Below, one piece after another: positions 44,260 to 54,670 of a DNA stretch of 64,000 nucleotides (within the stretch, counting starts at the first letter, position 1; each line of letters begins with the position of its first letter). Under the pieces are notes generated by a model that ran no database searches, was not told the origin of the DNA, and worked only from the letters and a program-made list of their open reading frames with translations. This stretch comes from Takifugu bimaculatus (lineage: Eukaryota > Chordata > Actinopteri > Tetraodontiformes > Tetraodontidae): the NCBI GenBank assembly GCA_004026145.2, contig SWLE01000275.1:53352-117351 (forward strand), in the 5' to 3' direction. The translations under genes and the position numbers were made by a program.

Positions 44260-44403
44260 TTTTGCACTCTTCCACTGGGTCAGCAGAGGCCGCCAGTGTT
44301 CCTGATAATTATCCACCCAGATGTAATTCACTTCTTAAGTACTTCTAACATTGAGATTTAATGTTGCGCTGTTGTACATCGTTTGAGATTGAATATTTTA
44401 TGA

Positions 44404-44405
44404 GT

Positions 44406-44478
<73 letters not shown>
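44404..44478. repeat. (GT)n microsatellite
   Basis: Long nearly pure GT tract in the 5S spacer, longer than in the neighbouring unit. Confidence 0.95.
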
Positions 44479-44479
<1 letters not shown>

Positions 44480-44921
44480 ATCTAAAGAACTCAAGTATCA
44501 TACTAACAACACTAATATTCCATCTGTCTATCCCCAACTGAATTAACTCCACACCTATCTCATCAGATTATTTGTAACAGAATAAGCAGATAACGTAGCA
44601 TTTCCCTGTTCATATCTGCTACTTGCAATTTAGAAAGCGGGATTATGGGGTTACTGGAAATGTCTCTTTATTGAATAGGGACATAGAAAACTTTATTTTG
44701 TGGGTGTGTAATTTACCTATTGTATTGATTTGTCCTTAAAGTCTAATGGTGGCCAGCAAGGTTGCTGGACTCGTTCAGCCCCAGAGGTTTCACACACTGG
44801 GCCCCTGGGCCCGGGACCCCTGGGCTCCTCCCTGGGCCCTGGACTCATCTCCATACACTGCATAAATGGCTGATGCTAATGCACTTTGATGCACTAATGC
44901 ACTTAAACTTTGAATTTTCAG

Positions 44922-45115
44922 GTTCCAGTTCAGATGATGAATATTGAGAAGAGATTTGAAACCTATCGTGACCAGATGTTTAACACATCGGTCCTTCACC
45001 TCCCATTTAACAGCTCTCACTCCATGTTGCTGCTGTTGCCGGACGACATGGCAAAACTGGAGAATGCAATTTCTGCCACTCATGTTACCAAATGGCTGAA
45101 ATGGATGAAATACAG
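44922..45115 (+). pseudogene. Isolated serpin exon
   Basis: A 194-bp exon with good acceptor (TTGAATTTTCAG) and donor (CAG/GTGTGG). It reads V-P-V-Q-M-M-N-I-E-K-R-F-E-T-Y, then V-L-H-L-P-F-N-S-S-H-S-M-L-L-L-L-P-D-D-M and W-L-K-W-M-K. This is the shutter/strand region of a clade-A-type serpin (serine protease inhibitor) core. No neighbouring serpin exon or reactive-centre loop is present, so it looks like a captured or leftover exon. The frame is open. Confidence 0.78.
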
Positions 45116-45282
45116 GTGTGGAATTGCATCACATATAAAGAGCCTTAAAAAAAGAAACATTTGCCTTGTAGAGTCTCACTTTATTCCTCCTTAGAATGTT
45201 TCTGAATCCACTCTTAAAATAAAATAGGTGGCTGAATAGCACAATTTTAATCTGGTTTGATACAACACAACACTGGATGATC

Positions 45283-45812
45283 TCAGCTGAAGATCCTGGA
45301 GCTGGCATATGTATTTACCCACGTATAATGCTGCCTGCTAAAGTATAACCACACAGAGAGGCCTGCAAACACGTGCAACGCTATTGTGGAACGACGGGGG
45401 CACACAGTCCAGGAAGGCCAGATGAATGTGACGTAATCATCTGTGGTTGAGAACGCCTTCAGTTCTCTTGTTAGAATCTTGACCCAGGTGTCGTCCACAT
45501 ATCTGAACCAGTGGCTTGGGCCGGTTCCTGTGAAGGATGTCGGGCTCGGGTTTCAACCTTCTCCCAGTATACTGTAGACTGGCAACTATGGGAGATACTG
45601 GTGAGCCCGTTGCACCACCATGGTTCTGCCTGTAGAGGCCTTCTCTGTACTGGAGGTAGTGGGTGATCCAACACAGGTTCCAGTATGGTGCAGATTTGGG
45701 CCGGTGTCCAGGAGGTGTTAAGTGTTCTGTCTGGAAGGTTCTGTCTGGTGGTTGTGGTCTCTATTGTCTCGGTGGTGCACGTGACGCGTCCAGTGGCTTT
45801 GATGTAAAGCAC
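45283..45812 (-). pseudogene. Penelope-like reverse transcriptase fragment
   Basis: Across three minus-strand frames it reads Y-R-Q-N-H-G-G-A-T-G-S-P-V-S-P-I-V-A-S-L and, ~110 bp later, F-R-Y-V-D-D-T-W-V-K-I, the palm motifs of Penelope-like (or closely related) retroelements. Frameshifts separate the blocks. The remainder is not detectable. Confidence 0.7.
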
Positions 45813-46508
45813 AGCAGCCTTTGGGTTGTAAGCTTTGATTCAAAGAAAAAAGTCTTTCTCCTAAAGTGTTGCTGCTACACCTACAGACATTAATCGTTAA
45901 AGGTTAAGCTGAAACCTTCACTCCACCAAGACAACTCATCTCTCTCCAACTGCAGATTTTTTGATCCAGAATCAGATCTGCCGCCTCATTCTTTGACCCC
46001 CCCACCGAGTATCACCCTCTAAAAGAGACAAGCTTCGTACTGAAGCACTTCGTACTAAAGGTCCAAAGGTCAGTAACTGGGAGTTGATGGTTGGGATCAA
46101 GTTGAGCTCTGCTGGCAGCTCTACCAGAGTCTAAATGTTTTCAATATGAATCCAATTCTGCTAATGTGGTGGCGCTTCTTCGTGTCAGTGCAGACTCGTG
46201 CGCGGGGCTCGTGCACATGAGGGTTAGGCTGGTTTGATGCAAGTCACAGTGAAGCAGGTGGGGGCGGGGCTTGTGTAGCATGTGCCGGCCCCTCTCAAAC
46301 TGTAGCCTAACTGGGCCTTGCTCACGCCCTGATGACTGGCAGGGGCGTGAGCCCCTCACTTGTGCTAGTCTGGGCTGGGGAGGGGGCGAGGCGGGACTTT
46401 CCTCTTTCTCCATGAGGCGGGAGCAGCAAACGGATCTGTTCATGACTGTTAGAGTGTGTGTGGTCATGGCAGTGGCTTTTTTGTTGTTTCTGCTTCAGGC
46501 TGCAGAAG
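45813..46508. other. Region before the MGCCC ORF
   Basis: No supported gene. The segment ~45947-46045 is repeated at ~46718-46820, marking a local duplication. Confidence 0.5.
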
Positions 46509-46583
46509 ATGGGGTGCTGCTGTAGTAAGACTGACGAGTGGAGAGACAGTGACAGTGACAGCAGTCTGTCAGACTTCCTGCCC
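46509..46583 (+). CDS. Unrecognised ORF start with N-myristoylation motif
   Basis: The ATG at 46509 opens M-G-C-C-C-S-K-T-D-E-W followed by an acidic serine/aspartate run and S-L-S-D-F-L-P. Gly-2 followed by cysteines and Ser/Lys is the classic dual N-myristoylation/palmitoylation pattern for membrane anchoring. The frame is cut after 25 codons by inverted 5S spacer DNA. I do not recognise the family. Confidence 0.4.
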
Positions 46584-46710
46584 AATAGTGCAACATTAAA
46601 TCTCAATGTTAGAAGTACTTAAGAAGTGAATAACATCTGGCTGGATAATTATCAGGAACACCAGCGGCCTCTGCTGACCCAGTGGAAGAGTGCAAAAAGC
46701 TTACAGCACA
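46583..46710 (-). repeat. Inverted 5S spacer fragment
   Basis: Reverse complement of the 3' end of a 5S gene (last ~13 bases, ending GCTGTAAGCT) plus ~110 bp of its downstream spacer. It lies between the two copies of the duplicated ORF exon. Confidence 0.88.
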
Positions 46711-46858
46711 CTGCAGAAACTGCAGATTTTTGATCCAGAATCAGATCTGCCACCTCATTCTTTGACCCTTCCACCTAGCATCACCCTCCAAGAGAGACAA
46801 GCTTCGTACTGATGTGCACGCTCGTTAAAGGTCCAAACGTAAGTAACTGCGTCACTGC

Positions 46859-47857
46859 GTAAGTAGCTGCTATAGTAAGACTGATGAGTGGAGCGACAGC
46901 GACAGTGACATCAGCAGTCTGTCAGACTTCCTGCCCTACGGTGGATGGAGCACGAAGATGGTGGATCACAGGCAGCACACCACCGCAGGAACCCAGCATG
47001 GATGCTTGGATGCAGAGCTTAAAGGAGACAGCAGATGTAAGGAGGAACCTGAGGTTCTTAGGAACCCAACACGTGGTGTCGGTCCCACCCTTGAATCAGA
47101 TCCCTGTGTGGCGTTGGACAGACTGAGCACAGGCGGAGAGGAAAACACTCTCGATGGGTCAAACAGCTTCTGCAGCATCCGTCCCATTGATGCTGATGAC
47201 CTTGAGCAGGAGCAGAGCCAGTGGGCAACAGATGAGCCTGGTCCATCCACTGTGCTGCAAACCAGGTTATTAACACCTCCTCCTGGACCAGACTCTGTTT
47301 TTTTCCCAACACCTCCTCCTGGACCAGACTCTGTTTTTTCCCAACACCTCCTCCTGGACCAGACCCTGGTTTTTTCCCAGCACCTCCTCCTGGACCTGAT
47401 CCTGTTTTTTTCCCAGCACCTCCTCCTGAACCAGACACTGTTTTTTTTCCAGCACCTCCTCCTGGACCAGACACTGATTTATTGCCACCACCTCCTCCTG
47501 GACCAGACACTGTTTTTTTCCCATCACCTCCTCCTGAACTGTCTGTGCCGAGTGAGTTCGATGTGCGTCTGACCACGATATCCTCACCGGATATCGGTCA
47601 ACAAACTTGCCGTGGATCCACCGAGTTTGACTGGCAGGACAATGCGGAGCTCAAACGTTCGTGGCTTCCAGTGAATTCACACGTAAGGAAAATCCCAAGC
47701 CGAGATGAGGGCGATGTGCGTCTGACCACAATATCCTCCCATCACACTGATGTCACAACCTTGTCTCTCAATTTCAACAATCCAGGACAATTGTACGGTC
47801 CAGAAACGCGCCGTCGATCAAACAAATCCCAGTTTGAGTGGCAGGACAATGCGGACA
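46859..47857 (+). pseudogene. Unrecognised proline-rich ORF, second copy
   Basis: The second copy of the exon (C-Y-S-K-T-D-E-W-S-D-S-D-S-D, without the ATG) stays open for ~135 codons of acidic, hydrophilic protein. It then enters seven copies of a 36-bp repeat reading T-P-P-P-G-P-D-S-V-F-F-P. T-run length differences (6-8 T) throw the frame in and out. After the repeats an open frame (47482 onward) carries two D-V-R-L-T-T-I-S-S motifs and F-D/E-W-Q-D-N-A blocks. It is truncated at ~47857 by LINE sequence. Coding character is suggested by codon-periodic repeats, but no homologue is known to me. Confidence 0.4.
47272..47542 (+). repeat. 36-bp proline-rich minisatellite
   Basis: About seven tandem copies of a 36-bp unit beginning ACACCTCCTCCTGGACCAGA with a terminal T-run. 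Unit length is a multiple of three, so a perfect array preserves the frame. Confidence 0.93.
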
Positions 47858-48119
47858 GCTGGAGGCTTCTTAAAGAGTTGTTTGGACACCCTGATAATAA
47901 AGAATCACAATAGTCCAGCCTGGAAGTAACAAATGCATGGACTAACTTTTCAGCATCATGGTGGGTCAGCAGCTTCCTGATCTTTGTGATGTTCCTCAGG
48001 TGAAAAAAAGGCACTTCTAGAGACTAATTTAATGTGTGAGTTGAAGGAGAGATTTTGGTCAAAAGTTACTCCTAGATTCCTCACAGAGAGACTAGATGTT
48101 AATGAGATACCATCTAGAG
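47857..48119 (-). pseudogene. L2/Rex-like LINE reverse transcriptase fragment
   Basis: On the minus strand, with one frame change: S-V-R-N-L-G-V-T-F-D, then A-F-F-H-L-R-N-I-T-K-I-R, D-A-E-K-L-V-H-A-F-V-T-S-R-L-D-Y-C-D-S-L-L-S-G. This is the typical C-terminal RT region of fish L2/CR1-clade LINEs. It is split on the right by the hAT MITE. Confidence 0.82.
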
Positions 48120-48616
48120 CAGGGGTGGGCAAACATTTTGATTCGTGGGCCACAATGGGTTCTAACATTTGACAAAGGGGCCGGACCAGGAGCAGATGGA
48201 TGGATGGAGTGCTTTGGTAACCTCACCTCATTGGAGAAAAAATACACATCTTGGGATATGGAGAAAACATGTGCTTTAATTTCAAATGAAAATGAAGAGA
48301 AGCATTACAACAAAATATCTGACTTTGGAATGAGTCTTAAAACACTTAAAATCAAATGAATAAAATGTGCCTTTTTAAAAAAAATTAATAACCATTTCTA
48401 TTTTAAAGCACTGAAAGTTCTGTTATCCTTCAGGATATCACCATCACTCTCCTCCTGACTGTCTTTTTTCTAGTGGGAAAACACCAGAATTGCAGTGAAA
48501 ATTTAACATTAACAAGGTTTATTCATTTAATTTTTCAAGTTTGGCGGGCCGGATTAAAACGTTTAACGGGCCGCGTGTGGCCCCCGGGCCTTAGTTTGCC
48601 CATGCCTGATCTAGAG
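48112..48616. mobile_element. Non-autonomous hAT (MITE) with 8-bp target duplication
   Basis: The 489-bp element 48120-48608 begins CAGGGGTGGGCAAAC and ends GTTTGCCCATGCCTG, imperfect terminal inverted repeats. It is flanked by a perfect 8-bp duplication ATCTAGAG (48112-48119 and 48609-48616), the hAT hallmark. It has no transposase. The interior is AT-rich with GC-rich subterminal CGGGCC blocks. Confidence 0.92.
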
Positions 48617-48970
48617 TGATCATATGATGTAATCCAGGGGTCACCAACACATTGCCCGCGGGCACCCGGTCGCCCGTAAGAACCACATAAGTCGCCCGCC
48701 GGCCTGTTCTAAAAATAGCTCAAATAGCACCACTTACCAATGAGCTGCATCTAATTTATTTTGTTTGCTATTCTTGTTTAAATCACACTTACACATAAAC
48801 TGGAAATAACAATATTAAAAAAAAAACTTTAAAAAATGTTTAATGAACTGTGACCTAGTATAGTTCAAAGGTCAGTATGATGCACAAAACGTAGCGTCTT
48901 CGCAGATTGCTACGACCAAACAACCTAGCGGGCGCAGCCAAAACGAGGAGATGACTGACCCATAAAAAGA

Positions 48971-49270
48971 TGGCAGAAAAAAGAAAGATCATTTTCACCA
49001 CGAATGGGAGGTCGATTTTTTTTTACCACTGTGAAAGGAGCATGTGTTTGTCTTATTTGCGGGGCGACTGTGGCGACGGCGAAGCGGCACAATGTGGAGA
49101 GACATTTTACCGCGTGTCACACAAGCTACCATGCTAGCTATCCACAGGGCAGGGCACTGCCAGCAGGAAAAGCCCGAGAGTTAAAGGCAGCTTTGTGTAA
49201 ACAGCAAGCTTTTTTCACAAGGCCAGTTAAAGCCTCCCAAAAAGCAACCGAAGCACTACTGCCCCTAAAG
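48971..49270 (+). pseudogene. hAT transposase BED-finger N-terminus
   Basis: The ATG near 48971 opens M-A-E-K-R-K-I-I-F. After a frame change in a T-run it reads A-C-V-C-L-I-C-G-A-T-V-A-T-A-K-R-H-N-V-E-R-H-F, the C-x2-C...H-x-H-type BED zinc finger of GTF2IRD2/SCAND3-like transposases. A-L-P-A-G-K-A-R-E-L-K-A-A-L and F-F-T-R-P-V-K follow. The protein then runs into minisatellite DNA. Confidence 0.82.
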
Positions 49271-49766
49271 ACAACTCCGAGGGGAGTTGACACATATAAC
49301 GAGGGGAGTTGACACATATAACGAGGGGAGTTGACACATATAATGAGGGGAGTTGACACATATAACGAGGGGAGTTGACATCTGTAACGAGGGGAGTTGA
49401 CACATATAACGAGGGGAGTTGACCTTTATAACGAGGGGAGTTGACACATATAACGAGGGGAGTTGACCTTTATAACGAGGGGAGTTGACATATATAACGA
49501 GGGGAGTCGACATATTTAACGAGGGGAGTCGACATATATAACGAAGGGAGTTGACATATATAACGAGGGGAGTTGACACATATAACGAGGGGAGTTGACA
49601 TATATAACGAGGGGAGTCGACCTATATAATGAGGGGAGTCGACATATGTAACGAAGGGAGTCGACCTATATAACGAGGGGAGGTGACATATATAACGAGG
49701 GGAGTCGACATATATAACGAGGGGAGTAGACCTATATAACGAGGGGAGTCAACATATATAACGAGG
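49271..49766 (+). repeat. 22-bp minisatellite, about 22 copies
   Basis: Tandem 22-bp unit GAGGGGAGTTGACACATATA plus AC, with TTG/TCG and ACACATAT/ACATATAT variants. It replaces the middle of the hAT transposase gene. Confidence 0.95.
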
Positions 49767-49857
49767 TGAAGGAGTTTTTGGGGGAGAAAAAAGTGCCGCT
49801 GGAAAAGCTGGTATCAGTGACTACAGACGGGGCTCCCGCTGTGAGCGGCCGACTACA
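49767..49857 (+). pseudogene. hAT transposase catalytic-motif segment
   Basis: Reads V-K-E-F-L, then V-P-L-E-K-L-V-S-V-T-T-D-G-A-P-A-V-S-G-R-L-Q. K-L-V-S-x-T-T-D-G-A-P-A-M is the hAT motif holding a catalytic aspartate. The bases encoding T-T-D-G-A-P-A-V-S-G-R are one copy of the 32-bp minisatellite unit, with a few bases of a second. Confidence 0.85.
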
Positions 49858-51056
49858 GCGGTCGACTTGCCGGCTTTCGCAAAATTGCTAAATACGCGCT
49901 AGCATGCATGTTTTAAGCTATGGTAGCGGTATGTTTTACCATGCCCGCGCCCTATAATCCGGAGCGCCTGATGTATGTGTTAAATACAGAAATAGCACCC
50001 GTAACTGAGGCTGCACCTTTTAATACGGTGCGCCCTTTGGTCGCGAACATACGGTATATAGAACATAGGGCACGTTTGTGCGTGATATCACTCCGCGTCT
50101 GCGCAACCACCACAACCTCCTATCTTTAGTATTGCTGCGCCAACTGGTGGTCTTTTGGGTTGAGGATAACGGTGATCTATATGTAGCTATATGTAGCTAT
50201 AGCGTCATTGGCCTCCACTCCAGCCACTCCTGGTAGTTCCTCAAAAACACTGAGTTTCTAGTGGATGCACAATCTGTGGAAACCAACATAGAAACTTCTG
50301 AAGAGCCAAAGTTCTTGCAACAAAAATATAGTCCCCAATTAGGTTGTTTTGTTATCACACGACCCCGTCCCCATTATCTTAAGAGAATATAAAAGAATGA
50401 GTGGAGACAGAAGAGAGAACGAGACGTTTTTGGCGCGTGTCGCTCTTGATTTTGTGTTTATTTTTGCAGTAAACTTAAAGGAAGCCTTTTCACTTTATGT
50501 TTGATTAAATTTAAGCTGATATTCCATTCTTGACATCTTTAAATTTACACTATTCATGGGAGATTTATTTGGTCATTTTGCTTCTTTTTATTTCCTATTT
50601 CCCACATTTATTCATAGTTTTTATTAGATTGCAATAAATCCTATAACATTTACTAGATTGACTAAAGTCAAATGACCTGCGGTTCCCACCGATAGCCGTC
50701 ATTCTGATGGGTTTTTGCTGGCTGCAGCTGAAATATTCCAATGCTCCATGTCACAGAGACAGTAAATACTAAACCCTAAAGATTCTGAAGGCATGATGTA
50801 AAATAGTAACGTATAATACAGACATTTGAAGAGACAATTAAGAGAATGTTTCCATGCTTCTAAGAGTGGTCGAGGAGCCATTTAGAACTTTATAAAGAAG
50901 CATTGTGTGATACCAGGAACTAATTTAACTTCAAGGCGAAGCTGCTTCTGCTTTGTCGACCATCGACTGATCTCCTGAAAGTCCACCAGCGCTTTTTAAA
51001 AACTGAATTTTTCATCTATGGACGGAGTAGACGGCAGATGTTTCCACAGATGCTCT
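49858..51056. other. 3' flank of NLR C
   Basis: Nearly identical to 5175-6374 in copy A, including the pogo-like remnant. No gene. Minus-strand polyadenylation signals are present. Confidence 0.65.
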
Positions 51057-51294
51057 TCACCAGTGGTCAGTGAGTGATGCAGCAGATGAGCGGGAGTTGA
51101 CTGGCTTCAACCAGCCATGACTCAATGTCTCCAGCCCATAGTGTGGATTCTCTACGAGATCAGACAGTAGCTTCACTCCTGAATCCTTCAGCTGGTTCCC
51201 ACTCAGGTCCAGTTTTCTGAGATGGGAGGGATTGGACCTCAGTGCTGAGGCCAGAGAGTCACAGCTGATCTCTGATAAGCTGCAGTCCCATAAT
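51057..51294 (-). CDS. NLR C terminal LRR exon (exon 8)
   Basis: A 238-bp exon, acceptor TTTATTTAG, one leucine-rich repeat and a short tail ending S-A-A-S-L-T-D-H-W and a stop at 51057-51059. Confidence 0.87.
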
Positions 51295-51826
51295 CTAAAT
51301 AAAGAAGGGAAACTTTTATAAGGTTATAAGTGAAACCAGTATTCATCTGAAAGGTTAATCAAAGGCATGATCTGTAAATATTTAATTTAGTTACAGGTTA
51401 AAAAATGATAGTAATATGTAATTACCACAATTCCAACCTCTCAGGTTTGCACTGTTCCAGAGGAGAATATCTATTGTTCTGGCCCTCACTCTTCCCAGGT
51501 TCTCCCCACCTCTTTCCCTCCCATCTCATCATGGAGATCCATCTCACCTGTGGCTCATCTGTAAAGGCACAACCTGTCTGAGATGACTTCCTGTCTCCCT
51601 CACCATCTCCCTCCTCGTTGGCTGGTGTCTACCAGGCACCCTCACCTAGTTTTGTCTAATTTTGGTTACCATCTGTCGGCTTTTTCATTGTCCTGAAATC
51701 AATTTATCATGAATAAGTGGTCCCCGTGTGGCCCTCCCTCCTGAAGGAACTGGGCACAACACACACACTCAGAAAGTGTGAGGACCCTCGGATGGAATAA
51801 TGGACATTTTTGAGAATGGTGTTTAC

Positions 51827-52000
51827 CTCAGAGTTTCCAGTCGGCAGTTTGGAAAGTGGAGAAAACCACAGAGCAGCTTCACTCCTGAATCCTTCAGCTG
51901 GTTCTGATCCAGGTCCAGTTCTCTGAGATGGGAGGGATTGGACCTCAGCGCCGAGGCCAGAGAGCCACAGCTGATCTCTGATAAACTGCAGCTAATCAAG
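51827..52000 (-). CDS. NLR C LRR exon 7
   Basis: 174 bp, acceptor TTTTTCAG and donor GTAAAC, phase 2 both sides. One leucine-rich repeat (L-I-S-C-S-L-S-E-I-S-C). Confidence 0.9.
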
Positions 52001-52206
52001 CTGAAAAATGCAGGATGAGGTTATACGGTGCAGGTCTGCATGTTATCTGCGTCAGCACTAAACCTACGTTAGTTCTTAGTTGGGCCAGACCTGAATTCAC
52101 GATATTCCAAGGAATTTTTTGAATGTGGTGCATCACAGCAGTGTTGAGAACAGCCTCACTTCACCATCTTAGCAGCTGGTATATAGGTAGAAAAATGAAG
52201 ACTGAC

Positions 52207-52380
52207 CTGAGCCTCTCCAGTTTACAGTTTGGACTCTCCAGTCCAGAACAGAGCTGCTTCACTCCTGAATCCTGCAACTTGTTGACGCTCAGGTCCAGAA
52301 CCCTCAGATGGCAGAGGTTGGACTTCAGAGCTGAGGCCACAGAATCACATCTGGTCTCTGATAAACTGCACTCCTTTAGT
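52207..52380 (-). CDS. NLR C LRR exon 6
   Basis: 174 bp, acceptor TTATTTTAG and donor GTCAGT. One leucine-rich repeat (L-K-E-C-S-L-S-E-T-R-C). Homologous to A exon 5. Confidence 0.9.
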
Positions 52381-54209
52381 CTAAAATAACAATTATTTTG
52401 AGAGAAGACAAATAAAAATCAACATGTACCAGAGCAAAACACAGCTTCCAAGCAACAAACCTCTGGTCCTGCACCGGCTTATCTGCCGTATGTTCCTATT
52501 TTGGGTTCTTTCAGGGCGGTTGGACAAGATCTACAGCGTATGTAAAGTGTGTGTAGGTCAAAATACCTTCCAAGTTTGTGAAACCACATTTCTCAATAGC
52601 ACTCAACTCTTGTCAGGAGTTGGGACAAAGCGACCCACTCCTGATAGCTTGTGGGCGATGCTGCAGCGACCCTGCAATCCCTACACTCTCTGGTGAAACC
52701 AAATCAAAGGTTTTAGACACTGCTGGATGCTGGAAGGGTGGCTATAGTCTGGACGCATCGTTCCCTTGACTGCACATTTCTCCAACAATGATTGGCAGCT
52801 GGTGTCACTTGTTCTCCAGATGAGAGAAGGAAAGAGAGCCCCCCCACAGTGTGTTTGATTGCCCCACTGCAAGCTCAATACTGCCAGAAAACATTGCAGG
52901 AGCATCAGTTCCCCTCAGGGCATCAACAAGGACCTCAGGAAAAGGTGCAGCTGCCACCTACTAGAGACAAGCACACTGAGCTGAGATTCAAAGCCCTCTC
53001 CTCCCAAGAGAAGAGCTTGTTTGTTGGAGGCTCTTCTGGGCGATACCTGGTGCCACAGCTCCAGCTCAGCCCGTCTCTGGAGCTGAGGTGGAGCTTAGCA
53101 AGTTTCATGGTTCTCCACCACTTCCTCTCGCTGAGGACCTTCTCAGCTGGTGGTTTCTGCTCCACCTTCCAAGTTGAGCAGGTGATACTTCTGCATTCCT
53201 GCCACCAGTGTCTCTGCAGAAAGACTCTTCTCTACTGTTTTATATTATATTGTAGAAAATTAGGATTTTTGGTTGATGTCTTAGATGTTGTTGACTAAGA
53301 GCAGGTTTTTCTTTAATATCATAGAAAGATTCGATGAGAAGAGCAAATGTATTATTTTATGAGCTACTTCCACTACTATTATATACACATACTTCCATAT
53401 TGTCTTAGATTGCAAGCTGCATTTATTGCATCGTTCATAGAAAGTCATATTTGTGAGGAGAAAAACTCCAATAAGGTCATTTTCTTTAATGACCATTACA
53501 AAAGAAGGAGGCGATGAACAAACAGATTTATATAAAAATGTGTGAAAACTTCTGCATGGAAACCTTTTTAAAATGGTTGCATTGTGTAGAATCGGTGTAG
53601 AATCAACTTGTTGACTTCTGATTTGGACTCCAATGGAAGTGAGGTGCAACAATTGTGGATGCTGAAAGCTTCAGATCTTCATGAAGGTTTCTGTGGTTGG
53701 ACTGACCTGCTGCCCCTTTAAGAGGGAGGCAGGTTTGGGCTTCTGGCTGGAATGAAGCCACCTAAGATGAGAATGACTGCAGGCTTTCGGTACCAAGGTT
53801 TAACAGGGTGCTCACTTCACACTTGGGCTTTTCTCTTTTTTGGGATGGCTTTTCTCAGGAGAGAAGGGGCATGGCACACTGCAGCAGCTTTCTTTTTGGG
53901 GTTTCTAGTTTTCCTTCTGATCTTTAAAAGACAGGAAGAACCATTTTTGATTGGTCTGAATGTTTGGGCGGTTTTGTGGCCAGCCTAAAATAAAACAAGA
54001 CAAATCTACAACTGATACTTCCTTTCTAGTCATTGATGACCGTCCTCACATGGGACAGATTTCCACAACCAATTTAATACTGCAAATCTGTCCTGTGTGG
54101 TCTTTTTTCTGAGAACTGTAACACTACGTTTATAACAAAGATCAAACATGTAAACAGTTATTGTCTAACTACTTACACCTGGGAAAGTACTGGATCATCT
54201 CTGACTGAC
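52381..54209. other. Large intron of NLR C
   Basis: Collinear with the A intron. It contains the same antisense plus-strand open frames (52792-53298 and 53752-53988). No supported gene. Confidence 0.6.
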
Positions 54210-54383
54210 CTGAGAGTCTCCAGTTCACAGAGAGGATCCTGGAGAAAACCACAGAGCTGCTTCACTGCTGGATCCTTCAGCTGGTTCTGACTCAGGTCCA
54301 GAACCCTCAGATGGGAGGGATTGGACCTCAGCGCCGAGGCCAGAGAGCCACAGCTGATCTCTGATAAACTGCAGTGTGACAGC
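54210..54383 (-). CDS. NLR C LRR exon 5
   Basis: 174 bp, acceptor TTTTCCAG and donor GTCAGT. This is the exon missing from copy A and present in B. Confidence 0.9.
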
Positions 54384-54493
54384 CTGGAAAAGGAATAAAT
54401 GGGGCAAATAAAAACACATTTCTAAATCTGAAAATGAAGAGAAAAGCAGAAAATGTAAAGAAATTTAGAAAAGACCAACAGAGGCCTCCTGAC

Positions 54494-54670
54494 CTGAGCG
54501 TCTCCAGTCTGCAGTTTGGATGCATCATTGCTGAAGACAGTAACTTTACGTCGGCATTTGTCAGGCTTTCGTTCGTGCTTAAGTCCAGCTCCCGTAGATG
54601 AGAAGGGTTTGACGTCATTGCTGAGGCCACAACTTCCCAATGACTCTTTGAAAGAACACTATCAGACAGT
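54494..54670 (-). CDS. NLR C LRR exon 4
   Basis: 177 bp, acceptor CACAACAG and donor GTCAGG. Leucine-rich repeat with the one-residue-longer loop. Confidence 0.9.

Larger units (their letters stand above)
42528..44640. repeat. 5S rDNA repeat units 3 and 4
   Basis: Two tandem units (gene-to-gene distance 1179 bp) starting mid-spacer at the BEL LTR. The spacer has a CCGGGATCGATTCCCGG palindrome near 43815-43831 with a local GATTCCCGGCC duplication, and (GT)n tracts at 43225-43300 and 44404-44478. The second unit's spacer is shortened by a deletion after the GT tract and ends at ~44640. Confidence 0.9.
48635..49857 (+). mobile_element. hAT element remnant (GTF2IRD2-like) with internal minisatellite
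   Basis: Starts with CAGGGGTCACCAACAC, a hAT-type terminus, then a BED-finger N terminus, a 22-bp minisatellite, and the catalytic T-T-D-G-A-P-A segment. It is cut off after one 32-bp unit at ~49857, where NLR-unit flank begins. The right terminus is missing. Confidence 0.75.
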
